NCBI GenBank assembly: GCA_021773835.1 | Contig: JAJFJQ010000057.1 | Location: forward strand, 62,001 to 126,000 | DNA from: Gammaproteobacteria bacterium | GTDB taxonomy: Bacteria > Pseudomonadota > Gammaproteobacteria > Ga0077536 | Direction: 5' to 3' | Length of the DNA stretch: 64,000 bases | Part shown: piece by piece, positions 17,341 to 25,472 of the stretch | Layout: the number at the start of each line of letters is the position of its first letter | How positions within the stretch are numbered: position 1 is the stretch's first letter | The notes under the pieces: model-generated | Database searches by the model: none | The model's input: the letters and a program-made list of their open reading frames with translations, nothing else | Told to the model about the DNA's origin: nothing | Program-made: the position numbers and the translations under genes

Positions 17341-19724
17341 TGGGTGCCGAAATGAAAAACCCGTGGGTTGGTAAGTCGATCAAGCGAAAAGAAGACGAGC
17401 GGCTATTGAAGGGCCAAGGTCAATACATGGTCGACCTCATCGTCCCCCGAATGTCGCACTTAGGTTTTGTCCGCAGTCCGCATGCGAGTGCGACGATTAA
17501 AGCGATAGATGCCAGCAAAGCACTGGCGTTACCAGGAGTGGATACGGTGATGACCGGCGAAGACTTCCGCGGTTGGAAGAGCGTGCTGTCTGATAACAGC
17601 ATCCCAAATTTGCCTGGTGACATCACGAAACGCCCCGAATATTGGCCGCTCGCATTGGATGACGTGAAGTATGCCGGCGACGCGGTTGCTGCCGTGGTCG
17701 CTCGGGACAAATACACTATTGAAGATGCGATGGATTTGATCGACATCGAGTATGACGTACACATACCGGTGCTGGATGCCGAGGAGGCCCTGAAGCCCGA
17801 CGCTCCCTTGGTTTTCCCGGAATGGGGTGACAACATCATTTATCACCAATCCATGAAAAGCGGCGATGTCGACGGCGCCTTTGCTGCGGCCGATCTCGTC
17901 GTGCGCGAACGCGTACCAGTCCACCGCACCGGCGGCCAGCCGATGGAGATGCGTGGGTGTCTCGCAAAATATGATGCCGCCGACGGTTTGGTGTTGTGGC
18001 TGACCACGCAACGCCCACACATTATTCGAAACTTGCTCGCCGAATATCTCGATCTGCCACTCGATAAAGTTCGCGTGATCCAGCCCAAGGATATGGGCGG
18101 TGCTTTCGGTACAAAAGCACCGTTTTATCGCGAGGATATCGTCGCGAGTCGGCTCGCGATGGAACTTGGTCGGCCGGTCAAATGGATTGAGAACCGAGTG
18201 GAAAGCCTAACCAACATGGGTCAAGAGCGCGACCAGGTGCATTACATGGAGGTCGCCTTCAAACGCGACGGTTCGATCCTCGCGATGCGCGACAAGATCA
18301 TCTCCAATATCGGCGATGCGCGCACTGCCATCTATGTCGGCTTTGCCATGCCGTTCGTCGGTTCGATGTATATGACCAACGGCAACGAGGTACCTGCAGC
18401 CGAGGTGGACCTCACCTGCGTGGTCACCAACAAAGCCTGCATCACCCCCGTGCGCGCCTTTGGTTCGTACGCGGGGCGTATCGCCTTCGACCGGGTGTTG
18501 AATATCGCCGCGCGCAAGCTTGAACTCGACCAACTTGAAATGCGCCGCAAACACTGCATCAAGACCTTTCCCTACGATACCCCGCTCGGGGTCCACGTAG
18601 ATAGTGGCGACTTCATGGGATCGCTCGAGCTGGCGGCGGAACAAGTTGACTACGATAGGTTCCGCGAGCGGCAAATCATAGCCTGGGGCAAGGGCCAATA
18701 CCTTGGTGTTGGTATCGGTATGGGTATTGAACTGTCCGGCATGCGCTCCGAAGTTCTCGTGCGTATGGAGCACATGCCAGGCTTTGGATCGGCGACGGTT
18801 CGCTTCGACGCCCATGGTAAGGTCCAAGTATCAGAAGGCGATTCGCCGCACGGGCAAGGCCATGAAACCACGTTTGCCCAAGCGGTTGCCGGTGAACTCG
18901 GTCTGACCCCGGACGATGTCTACGTTACCTATGGCGATACGATGTCTACCCCGTTTTCATGTGGCACGCTCGGCAGCCGCGGCGCGTCGTATACGATTAG
19001 CGCCGCAGTGATGGCCGCACGTGCGTTACGGCCAAAGATGAGCGCAATCGCCGCCCATATGCTGGAACTGCCGGAAGAGACACCACAGCGCGAGGATTTT
19101 TTGTTCCTCGATGGTGAGGCCATTTGGATCCCCGATGACAGCAAGCGCGTGTCCATCAAGAAAATCGCGCACGTTGCCTTACAGGCGCCTATCCATCTGC
19201 CACCCGGCATGGAAGCCGGGCTCGACCATACCTCCTACTATGAAGCGCCGTCGACCGGTATGCACAGTTGCAGCGTCCACGCCTGTACGGTTGAGGTTTT
19301 CCCCGAGACGGGCCGCTTTCAGATCATGAAATACGCTGTGATTGATGATTCTGGCGTACCTATTAACCCGATGTTGGTGCGGGGGCAGATCAACGGTGGC
19401 GTCGGCATGGGGATCGGGAACGCGACGATGGAAGAATATCTCTACGACGCGCAAGGTCGCCAATTGACCTCGACGCTGCGCGATTATTGCATCCCTTCCG
19501 CGCTTGACCTGCCCTACGTCGACGTCGTTCATCACAACAGTCCTTCGCCACACACCCCGCTTGGCTCAAAGGGCAAAGGCGAAGGGGTGCCGGGTACGTC
19601 TTCCTCATGCCTGGTCAATGCGATCGAAAATGCGCTGCTGCCATTTGGCGTAGAAGTGACCAGCCTCCCGTTGCGGCCTGAAAAAATCTGGCGCTTGGTG
19701 CAGGCCGCCAAAGCCGCAACCTAG
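17340..19724 (+). CDS. Molybdenum hydroxylase large, molybdopterin-binding subunit (CoxL type)
   Basis: A 794-residue large subunit of the xanthine oxidase family. It has QPMEMRGCLA, DMGGAFGTKAPFYRED, SPHGQGHETTFAQAVAGELG and the catalytic-Glu region PLGSKGKGEGVPG. The active-site loop reads PVRAFGSYAGR, neither the AYRCSFR of CO dehydrogenase nor the usual AYRGAGR, so it is not a CO dehydrogenase and likely hydroxylates an N-heterocycle or aldehyde with water as oxygen source. ATG 17340 overlaps the previous stop (TGATG) and is preceded by AGGAGAAGTGTG. Confidence 0.93.
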   Translation: MGAEMKNPWVGKSIKRKEDERLLKGQGQYMVDLIVPRMSHLGFVRSPHASATIKAIDASKALALPGVDTVMTGEDFRGWKSVLSDNSIPNLPGDITKRPEYWPLALDDVKYAGDAVAAVVARDKYTIEDAMDLIDIEYDVHIPVLDAEEALKPDAPLVFPEWGDNIIYHQSMKSGDVDGAFAAADLVVRERVPVHRTGGQPMEMRGCLAKYDAADGLVLWLTTQRPHIIRNLLAEYLDLPLDKVRVIQPKDMGGAFGTKAPFYREDIVASRLAMELGRPVKWIENRVESLTNMGQERDQVHYMEVAFKRDGSILAMRDKIISNIGDARTAIYVGFAMPFVGSMYMTNGNEVPAAEVDLTCVVTNKACITPVRAFGSYAGRIAFDRVLNIAARKLELDQLEMRRKHCIKTFPYDTPLGVHVDSGDFMGSLELAAEQVDYDRFRERQIIAWGKGQYLGVGIGMGIELSGMRSEVLVRMEHMPGFGSATVRFDAHGKVQVSEGDSPHGQGHETTFAQAVAGELGLTPDDVYVTYGDTMSTPFSCGTLGSRGASYTISAAVMAARALRPKMSAIAAHMLELPEETPQREDFLFLDGEAIWIPDDSKRVSIKKIAHVALQAPIHLPPGMEAGLDHTSYYEAPSTGMHSCSVHACTVEVFPETGRFQIMKYAVIDDSGVPINPMLVRGQINGGVGMGIGNATMEEYLYDAQGRQLTSTLRDYCIPSALDLPYVDVVHHNSPSPHTPLGSKGKGEGVPGTSSSCLVNAIENALLPFGVEVTSLPLRPEKIWRLVQAAKAAT

Positions 19725-19776
19725 CAGATCTACCACCCCGCTTGCTATTAGGGACCAGGAGTCCCTAACATTCGCT

Positions 19777-20766
19777 ATGCAGTTTGGTGACACTCCAATA
19801 GAACACGCTCTCGGTGCGGTACTGGCGCATTCGGTGCACCTCGATGGTGGCCGGATACCGAAGGGCCGCGTCCTAACGCATGATGATATCGAGCAACTTC
19901 GAGCGGCCGGGCTCACATCGATCGTTGCTGCGCGATTAGACGAAAACGACGTCGCCGAAAACGCCGCCGCAGCCCGCATCGGGCAGGCACTGCAATGCGA
20001 CAGCCTCGATATCGCGAAACCATCGACCGGTAGGGTCAACATCTTCGCAAAATACAACGGACTGTGTGTGATCGACGCCGTGCGTATTAACCAAATTAAT
20101 GCCGCCCATGAATCGATGACGATCGCGACGCTACCGCCCTTCGAGCCGGTCAGTACCGGACAACTGATCGCGACAGTGAAGATCATACCGTTTGCCGTAC
20201 CGTTGCCTGAATTGACCAACGTCGTGTCTATAGCTGGTGGAAATGAACCGGTGCTGTCTGTGCAGCGATTTCAAAATCGCACGGTTGGCGTCGTATTCTC
20301 CGAATTGCCGACGGTCCCCTTCAAGGGTAAAGATAAGGCCATTCGGGTGCTTGAAGATCGGCTAGCCCAGGTTGGGGGCAAGATTGGCGACATGGCCGTG
20401 TGCCAGCACGAAGCATCGGCGGTCGCCGAGGCGATCCGATCCCACCTCGAGCGCGGCTGCGATTTGATCTTATTATTTGGTGCCTCTGCGATTGTCGATC
20501 GAGGTGATGTCATCCCAGCCGGCATTGTCGAGGCTGGCGGCGAGGTCACTTATTTCGGTATGCCGGTGGAGCCCGGCAACATGTTGTTACTCGGCCGCGT
20601 TGGTGAGGTTAACGCGATAGGACTACCGGGTTGCGCACGCTCACCAAAATTCAACGGCTTTGATTGGGTTCTGCAACGCTTATTCGCCGGGCTAGCGCTC
20701 AGTGGTCCAGATATAGCCGGAATGGGGGTCGGCGGACTATTGAAAGACCTCCAGCGGCGTGAATAG
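19777..20766 (+). CDS. Molybdopterin-binding (MoCF_biosynth-like) protein
   Basis: A 329-residue protein resembling the N-terminal molybdopterin-binding half of MocA-type molybdenum cofactor cytidylyltransferase fusions: RIPKGRVLTHDDIEQLRAAG at the front and, later, the MoeA/MogA-like core (LILLFGASAIVDRGDVIPAG, YFGMPVEPGNMLLLG, GLPGCARSPKFNGFD). The C-terminal nucleotidyltransferase found in the fusions is absent. It lies 52 bases after the large subunit and probably matures or inserts the cofactor of that enzyme. The exact reaction is unknown. Confidence 0.8.
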   Translation: MQFGDTPIEHALGAVLAHSVHLDGGRIPKGRVLTHDDIEQLRAAGLTSIVAARLDENDVAENAAAARIGQALQCDSLDIAKPSTGRVNIFAKYNGLCVIDAVRINQINAAHESMTIATLPPFEPVSTGQLIATVKIIPFAVPLPELTNVVSIAGGNEPVLSVQRFQNRTVGVVFSELPTVPFKGKDKAIRVLEDRLAQVGGKIGDMAVCQHEASAVAEAIRSHLERGCDLILLFGASAIVDRGDVIPAGIVEAGGEVTYFGMPVEPGNMLLLGRVGEVNAIGLPGCARSPKFNGFDWVLQRLFAGLALSGPDIAGMGVGGLLKDLQRRE

Positions 20767-20863
20767 AGTGGTCGGACCGGATCACATCGCAACCAATCAG
20801 AACGACACCCCTACCGTCACGCCGCACGCGCAGCCAATGATTTAGATCGGTGGAGTAAATTTA

Positions 20864-21601
20864 ATGAGCACACCAATGTCCCAAGATCGGTTTTACTTTT
20901 ACTCATTTATTGCCATGACGATCCTTTGTCTTGGCGGCTTTGTACCCAGTTTTTTCTTGCGCCCCCAATTCTTTGCAGAACCGTTGCCGGTGTGGATGCA
21001 CATTCATGGTGTGCTATTCACGCTATGGTATTTCGTGGCTATTGCGCAGGCGTGGCTGATTTTGAAAAACAAACAGATTTTGCATCGCGAGTTAGGTGTG
21101 ATCGCCGCAATGATTGTTGTCAGCGGCTTTATTCTGACCTTCGTTGCCGTAGCCTACCTAACCGCTAATGGTCAACACGTCACAGGCGGCGCAGGTTTTA
21201 ATATCATCCTCACCTCGGCGTTCACTTGTTGCGTAGCGGTTGGTGTTTATTTTCGCCGTAAGCCGGAGATACATAAGCGTTTGATGCTCTTGGCCACGGC
21301 CCTACTCACAGTACCGGGCTTTGATCGTCTAATACGAAATATCGTGCAGCCAAGCGTTCCGACATTTTCGACGAAGAACGCACAGATGATCGTGCTGGTT
21401 TTCGCTGCGGCCTTTGTCGGCTATATGATCTACCGGGATGTTAGATCGGGTAAACGTCCATCGATCGGCATACTGATCGCCTTTGTCTGCTTCTTTGTCG
21501 GCGGTACCTTGGGGAATTTGTTTGTCGACACCGAGATGTGGAGTGCGATGGTGGCATCTTTTGGCTTATCTGCTGCGGCCGGAGCTCCCATTCCACATTA
21601 G
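20864..21601 (+). CDS. Seven-helix integral membrane protein, function unknown
   Basis: A 245-residue protein with about seven hydrophobic helices, near residues 9-30, 41-66, 76-99, 108-130, 137-155, 170-188 and 199-220. Histidines sit in or next to the membrane (WMHIHGVLF, LHRELG, EIHKRLM), a pattern that could bind heme or metal. I cannot place it in a named family with confidence. The last 60 codons recur, truncated, at 25179-25375 beyond the cyclase gene. GGTGGAG precedes the start. Confidence 0.75.
   Translation: MSTPMSQDRFYFYSFIAMTILCLGGFVPSFFLRPQFFAEPLPVWMHIHGVLFTLWYFVAIAQAWLILKNKQILHRELGVIAAMIVVSGFILTFVAVAYLTANGQHVTGGAGFNIILTSAFTCCVAVGVYFRRKPEIHKRLMLLATALLTVPGFDRLIRNIVQPSVPTFSTKNAQMIVLVFAAAFVGYMIYRDVRSGKRPSIGILIAFVCFFVGGTLGNLFVDTEMWSAMVASFGLSAAAGAPIPH
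21409..21601 (+). repeat. Left copy of a ~190-bp direct repeat flanking the cyclase gene
   Basis: This 3' end of the membrane-protein gene matches 25179-25375 closely at the DNA level. Shared words include TCGACACCGAGATGTGGAG, CTGATCGCCTTTGTC-like stretches and CCCATTCCACATTAG at the stop. The right copy lacks about four codons in the middle. The two copies are in the same orientation and bracket the cyclase gene. Confidence 0.8.
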
Positions 21602-21671
21602 CTATTCATGATTGAATGAGATAATCCGTTAACTCAATGTCGAGACCCACGAGGAACAACCGGAACACACT

Positions 21672-24600
21672 ATGCAATGCGAAAGTTGCGGACATGCGAA
21701 CTACTCGAAGGATAAATTTTGTTCACAATGCGGTGCCGCCCTAGTTGCGCGGTGCTTGAGTTGTAATGCCGAACTACAAGCTAACGCAAAGTTTTGTTCT
21801 GAGTGCGGAAGAGTCGTGGCAGTCGCACCTGTGGGTGATGGATCCGATCTCGACACAAAGACCTCGCCACGACGTTCGGTCGCACAGTACACGCCCAAAC
21901 ACCTGGTCGAGAAAATCCTACAATCACGGTCTGCGCTAGAAGGTGAGCGTAAGCAGGTTACGGTTCTATTCGCTGATGTAAAAGGATCAATGACGCTTGC
22001 CAGTCAACTTGATGCGGAAGATTGGCATGATCTACTCGATCGTTTTTTCTCTATTTTGACCGAGGGCGTGCATCGATATGAAGGCACGGTCAATCAATAC
22101 ACCGGTGACGGGGTGATGGCGTTATTTGGTGCGCCTATTTCTCATGAGGATCATGCACAACGCGCCTGTTACGCAGCGCTCCAAATGCGCGACGAGCTGC
22201 GCCGTTTATCAGTGGAGTTACGCATGGAAAAAGGCATCGATCTCGGGGTGCGCATGGGTATTAATTCTGGTGAGGTGGTGGTGGGAAAAATCGGTGACGA
22301 CTTGCGCATGGATTACACCGCGCAGGGTCACACGGTTGGTGTCGCCCAGCGGCTCGAACAACTGGCGGAATCTGGCCATGTTTACATTAGCGAACATAGC
22401 GCGCGCTTGGTTGAAGGTTACTTCCAGTTAACCGATCTCGGTACCTCTAAGATCTCGGGATCCGACCTACCCCTTGGTGTATTCGACCTCGATGCGACAA
22501 CCAATGTTCGTACCCGCCTGCAAGTGTCGCGCTCGCGCGGCCTAACCCAGTTCGTCGGACGCAAAGACGAGATGGAGACCCTAAACGCTGCACTTTCACG
22601 TGCGCGTGACGGTCATGGGCAAGTGGTTGGTGTGGTGGGCGAACCGGGCTTGGGCAAAAGTCGTCTGTGTTTCGAATTTGTCGAACGATGCCGCGCCCAA
22701 GGAATGCCAATATACGAGGCACATTGCCCGTCTCACGGCCAGCAGATCCCGTTTATTCCGATCCGGGAACTGTTTCGAAGTTATTTCGATATCACCGATC
22801 AGGACACACCCGCACAAGCGCGACAGAAAATTGCAGGCATGTTGCTGCTGCTGGATCCCGGCATGCATAGTGGCTTGCCGGTGCTATTCGAATTCTTAGG
22901 CATTGGTGATCCGGATCATCCGACCGAATCGATCGAAGCCGATGCGCGTCAGCGGCAAATATTTGATTTGCTGCACAAGATCTCGCGCGCACAGAATGAG
23001 CGCGGCATGGCGTCGCTGGTTTTCATTGATGATCTCCATTGGATCGACAGTTGGAGCGATGAATTTGTCGCCCAAATCGTCGAAGCGACCCAGGCAAGTC
23101 ACACGCTCCTGCTTGTGAATTTTCGCCCCGAGTACCACGCAACCTGGACCAACAAACCTTATTACCAGCAATTGCCTTTAGTGCCGCTCAGCTCTGACGA
23201 CGTGCAGGAGATGGTCACAAGCGTGTTGGGTGCCGATGTCTCGGTGCAAGCGTTGATCGAACGGATCCTAGCGTGGACGAGTGGTAATCCGCTTTACGCC
23301 GAAGAAATCATCAATACTTTGATTGAAACTAATCAACTCGAAGGTAAACGCGGATCATATGTCCTAAGTACGGATATCACTGCTTTGGAGGTACCGCTGA
23401 GCGTGCAAGCGATTATCGCCGCCCGTATCGATCGCCTAAGCGAACTCGACAAAGCCCTGCTCCAGGCAGCCTCTGTCCTCGGCAAAGAGTTCTCCAGGCC
23501 GGTCATCGAATTAGTGGCGGACATACCGGCAAGCGAATTTACACAGACCCTTGAAGGGCTTAAAAGTGCGGATTTTATTTACGAGATCGCACTATACCCA
23601 ACGGTCGAATTTTCGTTTAAACACCCGCTCGTCCACGAAGTTGCGTATGACTCGCAATTAAGAGACAAGCGCGCGCACCTTCACGCCGCCGCCGCTCGCA
23701 CAATCGAATCGGTGGAATCCGCAAGACTGGACGAATTCGCTTCAATGCTTGCTTACCATTGGGAAAATGCGAACATTCACGACGTTGCGTTGCAGTGGCA
23801 TCATCGAGCCGCACGCGTCTCAGGGATCAGCGATCTGCGTGCGGCCTTTAATCACTGGAAAAAGGTCCGCGGTCTTGTCGACAAGGTAGAGAACACCAAA
23901 CAAACTTTAACCGCAGGTGCGCAGGCGTGCGGAGAGATTATGCACTTGCAATGGCGCTTAGGTGAACCGGAAGCTGCCGCGCACGATTTACTCCAAGACG
24001 GGAGTGCACTGGCTGAACGCGCCGGAGATATCCGAGCCAAGGCGATGCTAACCGCTAGTTACGCGGCATTGCGCGGCATTTCTGGCGGTTACGCGAACGA
24101 TTACGCGCACTACGGGCAAGAAGCCGCGTTGTTGGCGGCGCAAACTGATGATCAAGAACTCAAGCTATGCATGGACAGCTGGCACTGCTGGGGTTGCGTA
24201 TTTCGTGGTGACTATGGTCGCGCGCGGGCGATCGCGGACGACATATTAGACGTTATGCCCATGGATCCTGAGTTCGGTACGACGTACTTCCCCGGGACTT
24301 TGCGTTGGTCCGTTCATTCGCAACGTGCCATTAGTCTTGCGATGCATAGCGAACGCACACAAGCCTTTGCCGACTTCGACGATGGCCTTCGACTTTCTAA
24401 TCGGCGGGCAGAATCAATCAGCTACACCGCCCCTATGAGTAGTGTCGTGGCAAACTATTTGGGCGATTTCGCAAGGGGATGGGAACAGACACAAATTTCG
24501 CTTGAAATTACGGGTTCAAATACCGCGATTGTAAGCTCGGCGGCATCGATGGCTTTGTGTCTATCGTTGGAAGACAAATTTGAAGAAGCGCGAACCTGGG

Positions 24601-25049
24601 GCGAACGCGCGCTTGATATGATGTCGCAGAAAGTGAGTTACTTACCGTTCCTTCCCGTCGTTCATGGCGTACTAGCGGACATCGAGATCGCATTAGGCAA
24701 CCCAACGAGGGCATACGACCTGTCCCAAACAGCGATCGACTTTTGTCAACCACGGGAGCTATTTTGGTTCCCGAGCCCTTGGCTAGCGCGCGCGCATGCT
24801 TACACCGTATTGCAGGACCACGATGGCGCGCGAGCAGCACTACTCGAAGCGCAAGCCTTGATCGAAAAAATTGGCGCGCGGATCTTCCAACCATTTTTGC
24901 ACGAACGCCAGGCGCATTTTGCTGCAGTCTTTAACGCTAATTGGCGGCATGACGACGAAATAAACACGGCGCGCACACTATTCGAAGAAATCGGGTCTAC
25001 TGATCACATTTCTCGCCTGGGGCGAGCCCATCCCGACATTGTGGCGTGA
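21672..25049 (+). CDS. Zinc-ribbon class III cyclase/AAA ATPase/helical-repeat regulator
   Basis: A 1125-residue multidomain protein. Two zinc ribbons come first (Cys pairs at 3/6, 17/20, 28/31, 42/45), then a class III nucleotide cyclase domain (about 94-260) with metal Asp in LFADVKGS and TGDGVMALFG, then an ATPase domain with Walker A GEPGLGKSRL and Walker B LVFIDDLHWID, then a long TPR-like helical region to the end. The cyclase position that normally holds the transition-state Asn (VNxAARL) reads VGVAQRL, so catalysis may be weak or lost. No membrane helix is seen. It may be a cytoplasmic signal integrator; the effector and output are unknown. Confidence 0.85.
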   Translation: MQCESCGHANYSKDKFCSQCGAALVARCLSCNAELQANAKFCSECGRVVAVAPVGDGSDLDTKTSPRRSVAQYTPKHLVEKILQSRSALEGERKQVTVLFADVKGSMTLASQLDAEDWHDLLDRFFSILTEGVHRYEGTVNQYTGDGVMALFGAPISHEDHAQRACYAALQMRDELRRLSVELRMEKGIDLGVRMGINSGEVVVGKIGDDLRMDYTAQGHTVGVAQRLEQLAESGHVYISEHSARLVEGYFQLTDLGTSKISGSDLPLGVFDLDATTNVRTRLQVSRSRGLTQFVGRKDEMETLNAALSRARDGHGQVVGVVGEPGLGKSRLCFEFVERCRAQGMPIYEAHCPSHGQQIPFIPIRELFRSYFDITDQDTPAQARQKIAGMLLLLDPGMHSGLPVLFEFLGIGDPDHPTESIEADARQRQIFDLLHKISRAQNERGMASLVFIDDLHWIDSWSDEFVAQIVEATQASHTLLLVNFRPEYHATWTNKPYYQQLPLVPLSSDDVQEMVTSVLGADVSVQALIERILAWTSGNPLYAEEIINTLIETNQLEGKRGSYVLSTDITALEVPLSVQAIIAARIDRLSELDKALLQAASVLGKEFSRPVIELVADIPASEFTQTLEGLKSADFIYEIALYPTVEFSFKHPLVHEVAYDSQLRDKRAHLHAAAARTIESVESARLDEFASMLAYHWENANIHDVALQWHHRAARVSGISDLRAAFNHWKKVRGLVDKVENTKQTLTAGAQACGEIMHLQWRLGEPEAAAHDLLQDGSALAERAGDIRAKAMLTASYAALRGISGGYANDYAHYGQEAALLAAQTDDQELKLCMDSWHCWGCVFRGDYGRARAIADDILDVMPMDPEFGTTYFPGTLRWSVHSQRAISLAMHSERTQAFADFDDGLRLSNRRAESISYTAPMSSVVANYLGDFARGWEQTQISLEITGSNTAIVSSAASMALCLSLEDKFEEARTWGERALDMMSQKVSYLPFLPVVHGVLADIEIALGNPTRAYDLSQTAIDFCQPRELFWFPSPWLARAHAYTVLQDHDGARAALLEAQALIEKIGARIFQPFLHERQAHFAAVFNANWRHDDEINTARTLFEEIGSTDHISRLGRAHPDIVA

Positions 25050-25098
25050 GTTTGCTCGACCTGACGGAATGTTACGCGGAACGGGGAATTCTACGCGA

Positions 25099-25171
25099 CC
25101 GTCACAAAATATAATTTCATAGCCTATCGATTATGGAAATCTGCACTTCAATAAGATTGTGGGTATCTCGA
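25099..25171. repeat. Diverged intergenic repeat, copy 1
   Basis: The segment from GTCACAAAATATAAT through CGATTATGGAAATCTGC, AAGATTGTG and TATCTCGAATATT aligns with 27835-27921 at roughly three-quarters identity by eye, with short gaps. It lies between the cyclase stop and the truncated gene copy. Its nature is unknown; a duplicated promoter or recombination footprint is possible. Confidence 0.5.
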
Positions 25172-25375
25172 ATATTGGCGCTGATTTTCGCTAGCGCCTT
25201 CGTCGGCCAAACGCTCTACCGGAATGTTAGAACGGACAAACGTCCATCAATCAGCATATTGATCGCCTTTGTCGGGAGTGCCTTGGGAAATTACGTTGTC
25301 GACACCGAGATGTGGAGTGCGATGGCGGCATCTTTTGCCTCATCTGCCACTGCCGAAATCCCCATTCCACATTAG
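25133..25375 (+). pseudogene. Truncated duplicate of the membrane-protein C-terminus
   Basis: An 80-codon frame from a fortuitous ATG. From about codon 16 on it matches the last 65 residues of the membrane protein at 20864-21601: AFVGxxxYRxVRxxKRPSI, ILIAFV, LGNxxVDTEMWSAM and the identical ending IPIPH. The first five helices are missing and one internal stretch is shortened. It is best read as a remnant of a segmental duplication rather than a gene; a short expressed membrane peptide cannot be excluded. Confidence 0.75.
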
Positions 25376-25472
25376 CCATCCGTATATGGATAATCGCAGG
25401 CAAACAATCTGTTCTATTGCCCGCTTATTGGCTATCCAGATAATTCTGACCCATCTAGAAAAAAACTGATTA

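Noticed and set aside
18207-18827. A 206-codon minus-strand frame inside the molybdenum hydroxylase gene
   Set aside because: It lies wholly antisense to a strongly supported gene, shows no domain, and fits the shadow pattern of codon-biased GC-rich DNA. The same reasoning excludes 16720-17301, 19605-20219, 5923-6456 and 1944-2477.
16822-19724. Aerobic carbon monoxide dehydrogenase
   Set aside because: The subunit order and folds fit, but the large subunit lacks the AYRCSFR loop with the copper-binding Cys, so a CO role is not supported.
21409-25375. Insertion sequence or transposon carrying the cyclase gene
   Set aside because: The flanking repeats are gene-derived and there are no transposase genes or terminal inverted repeats.
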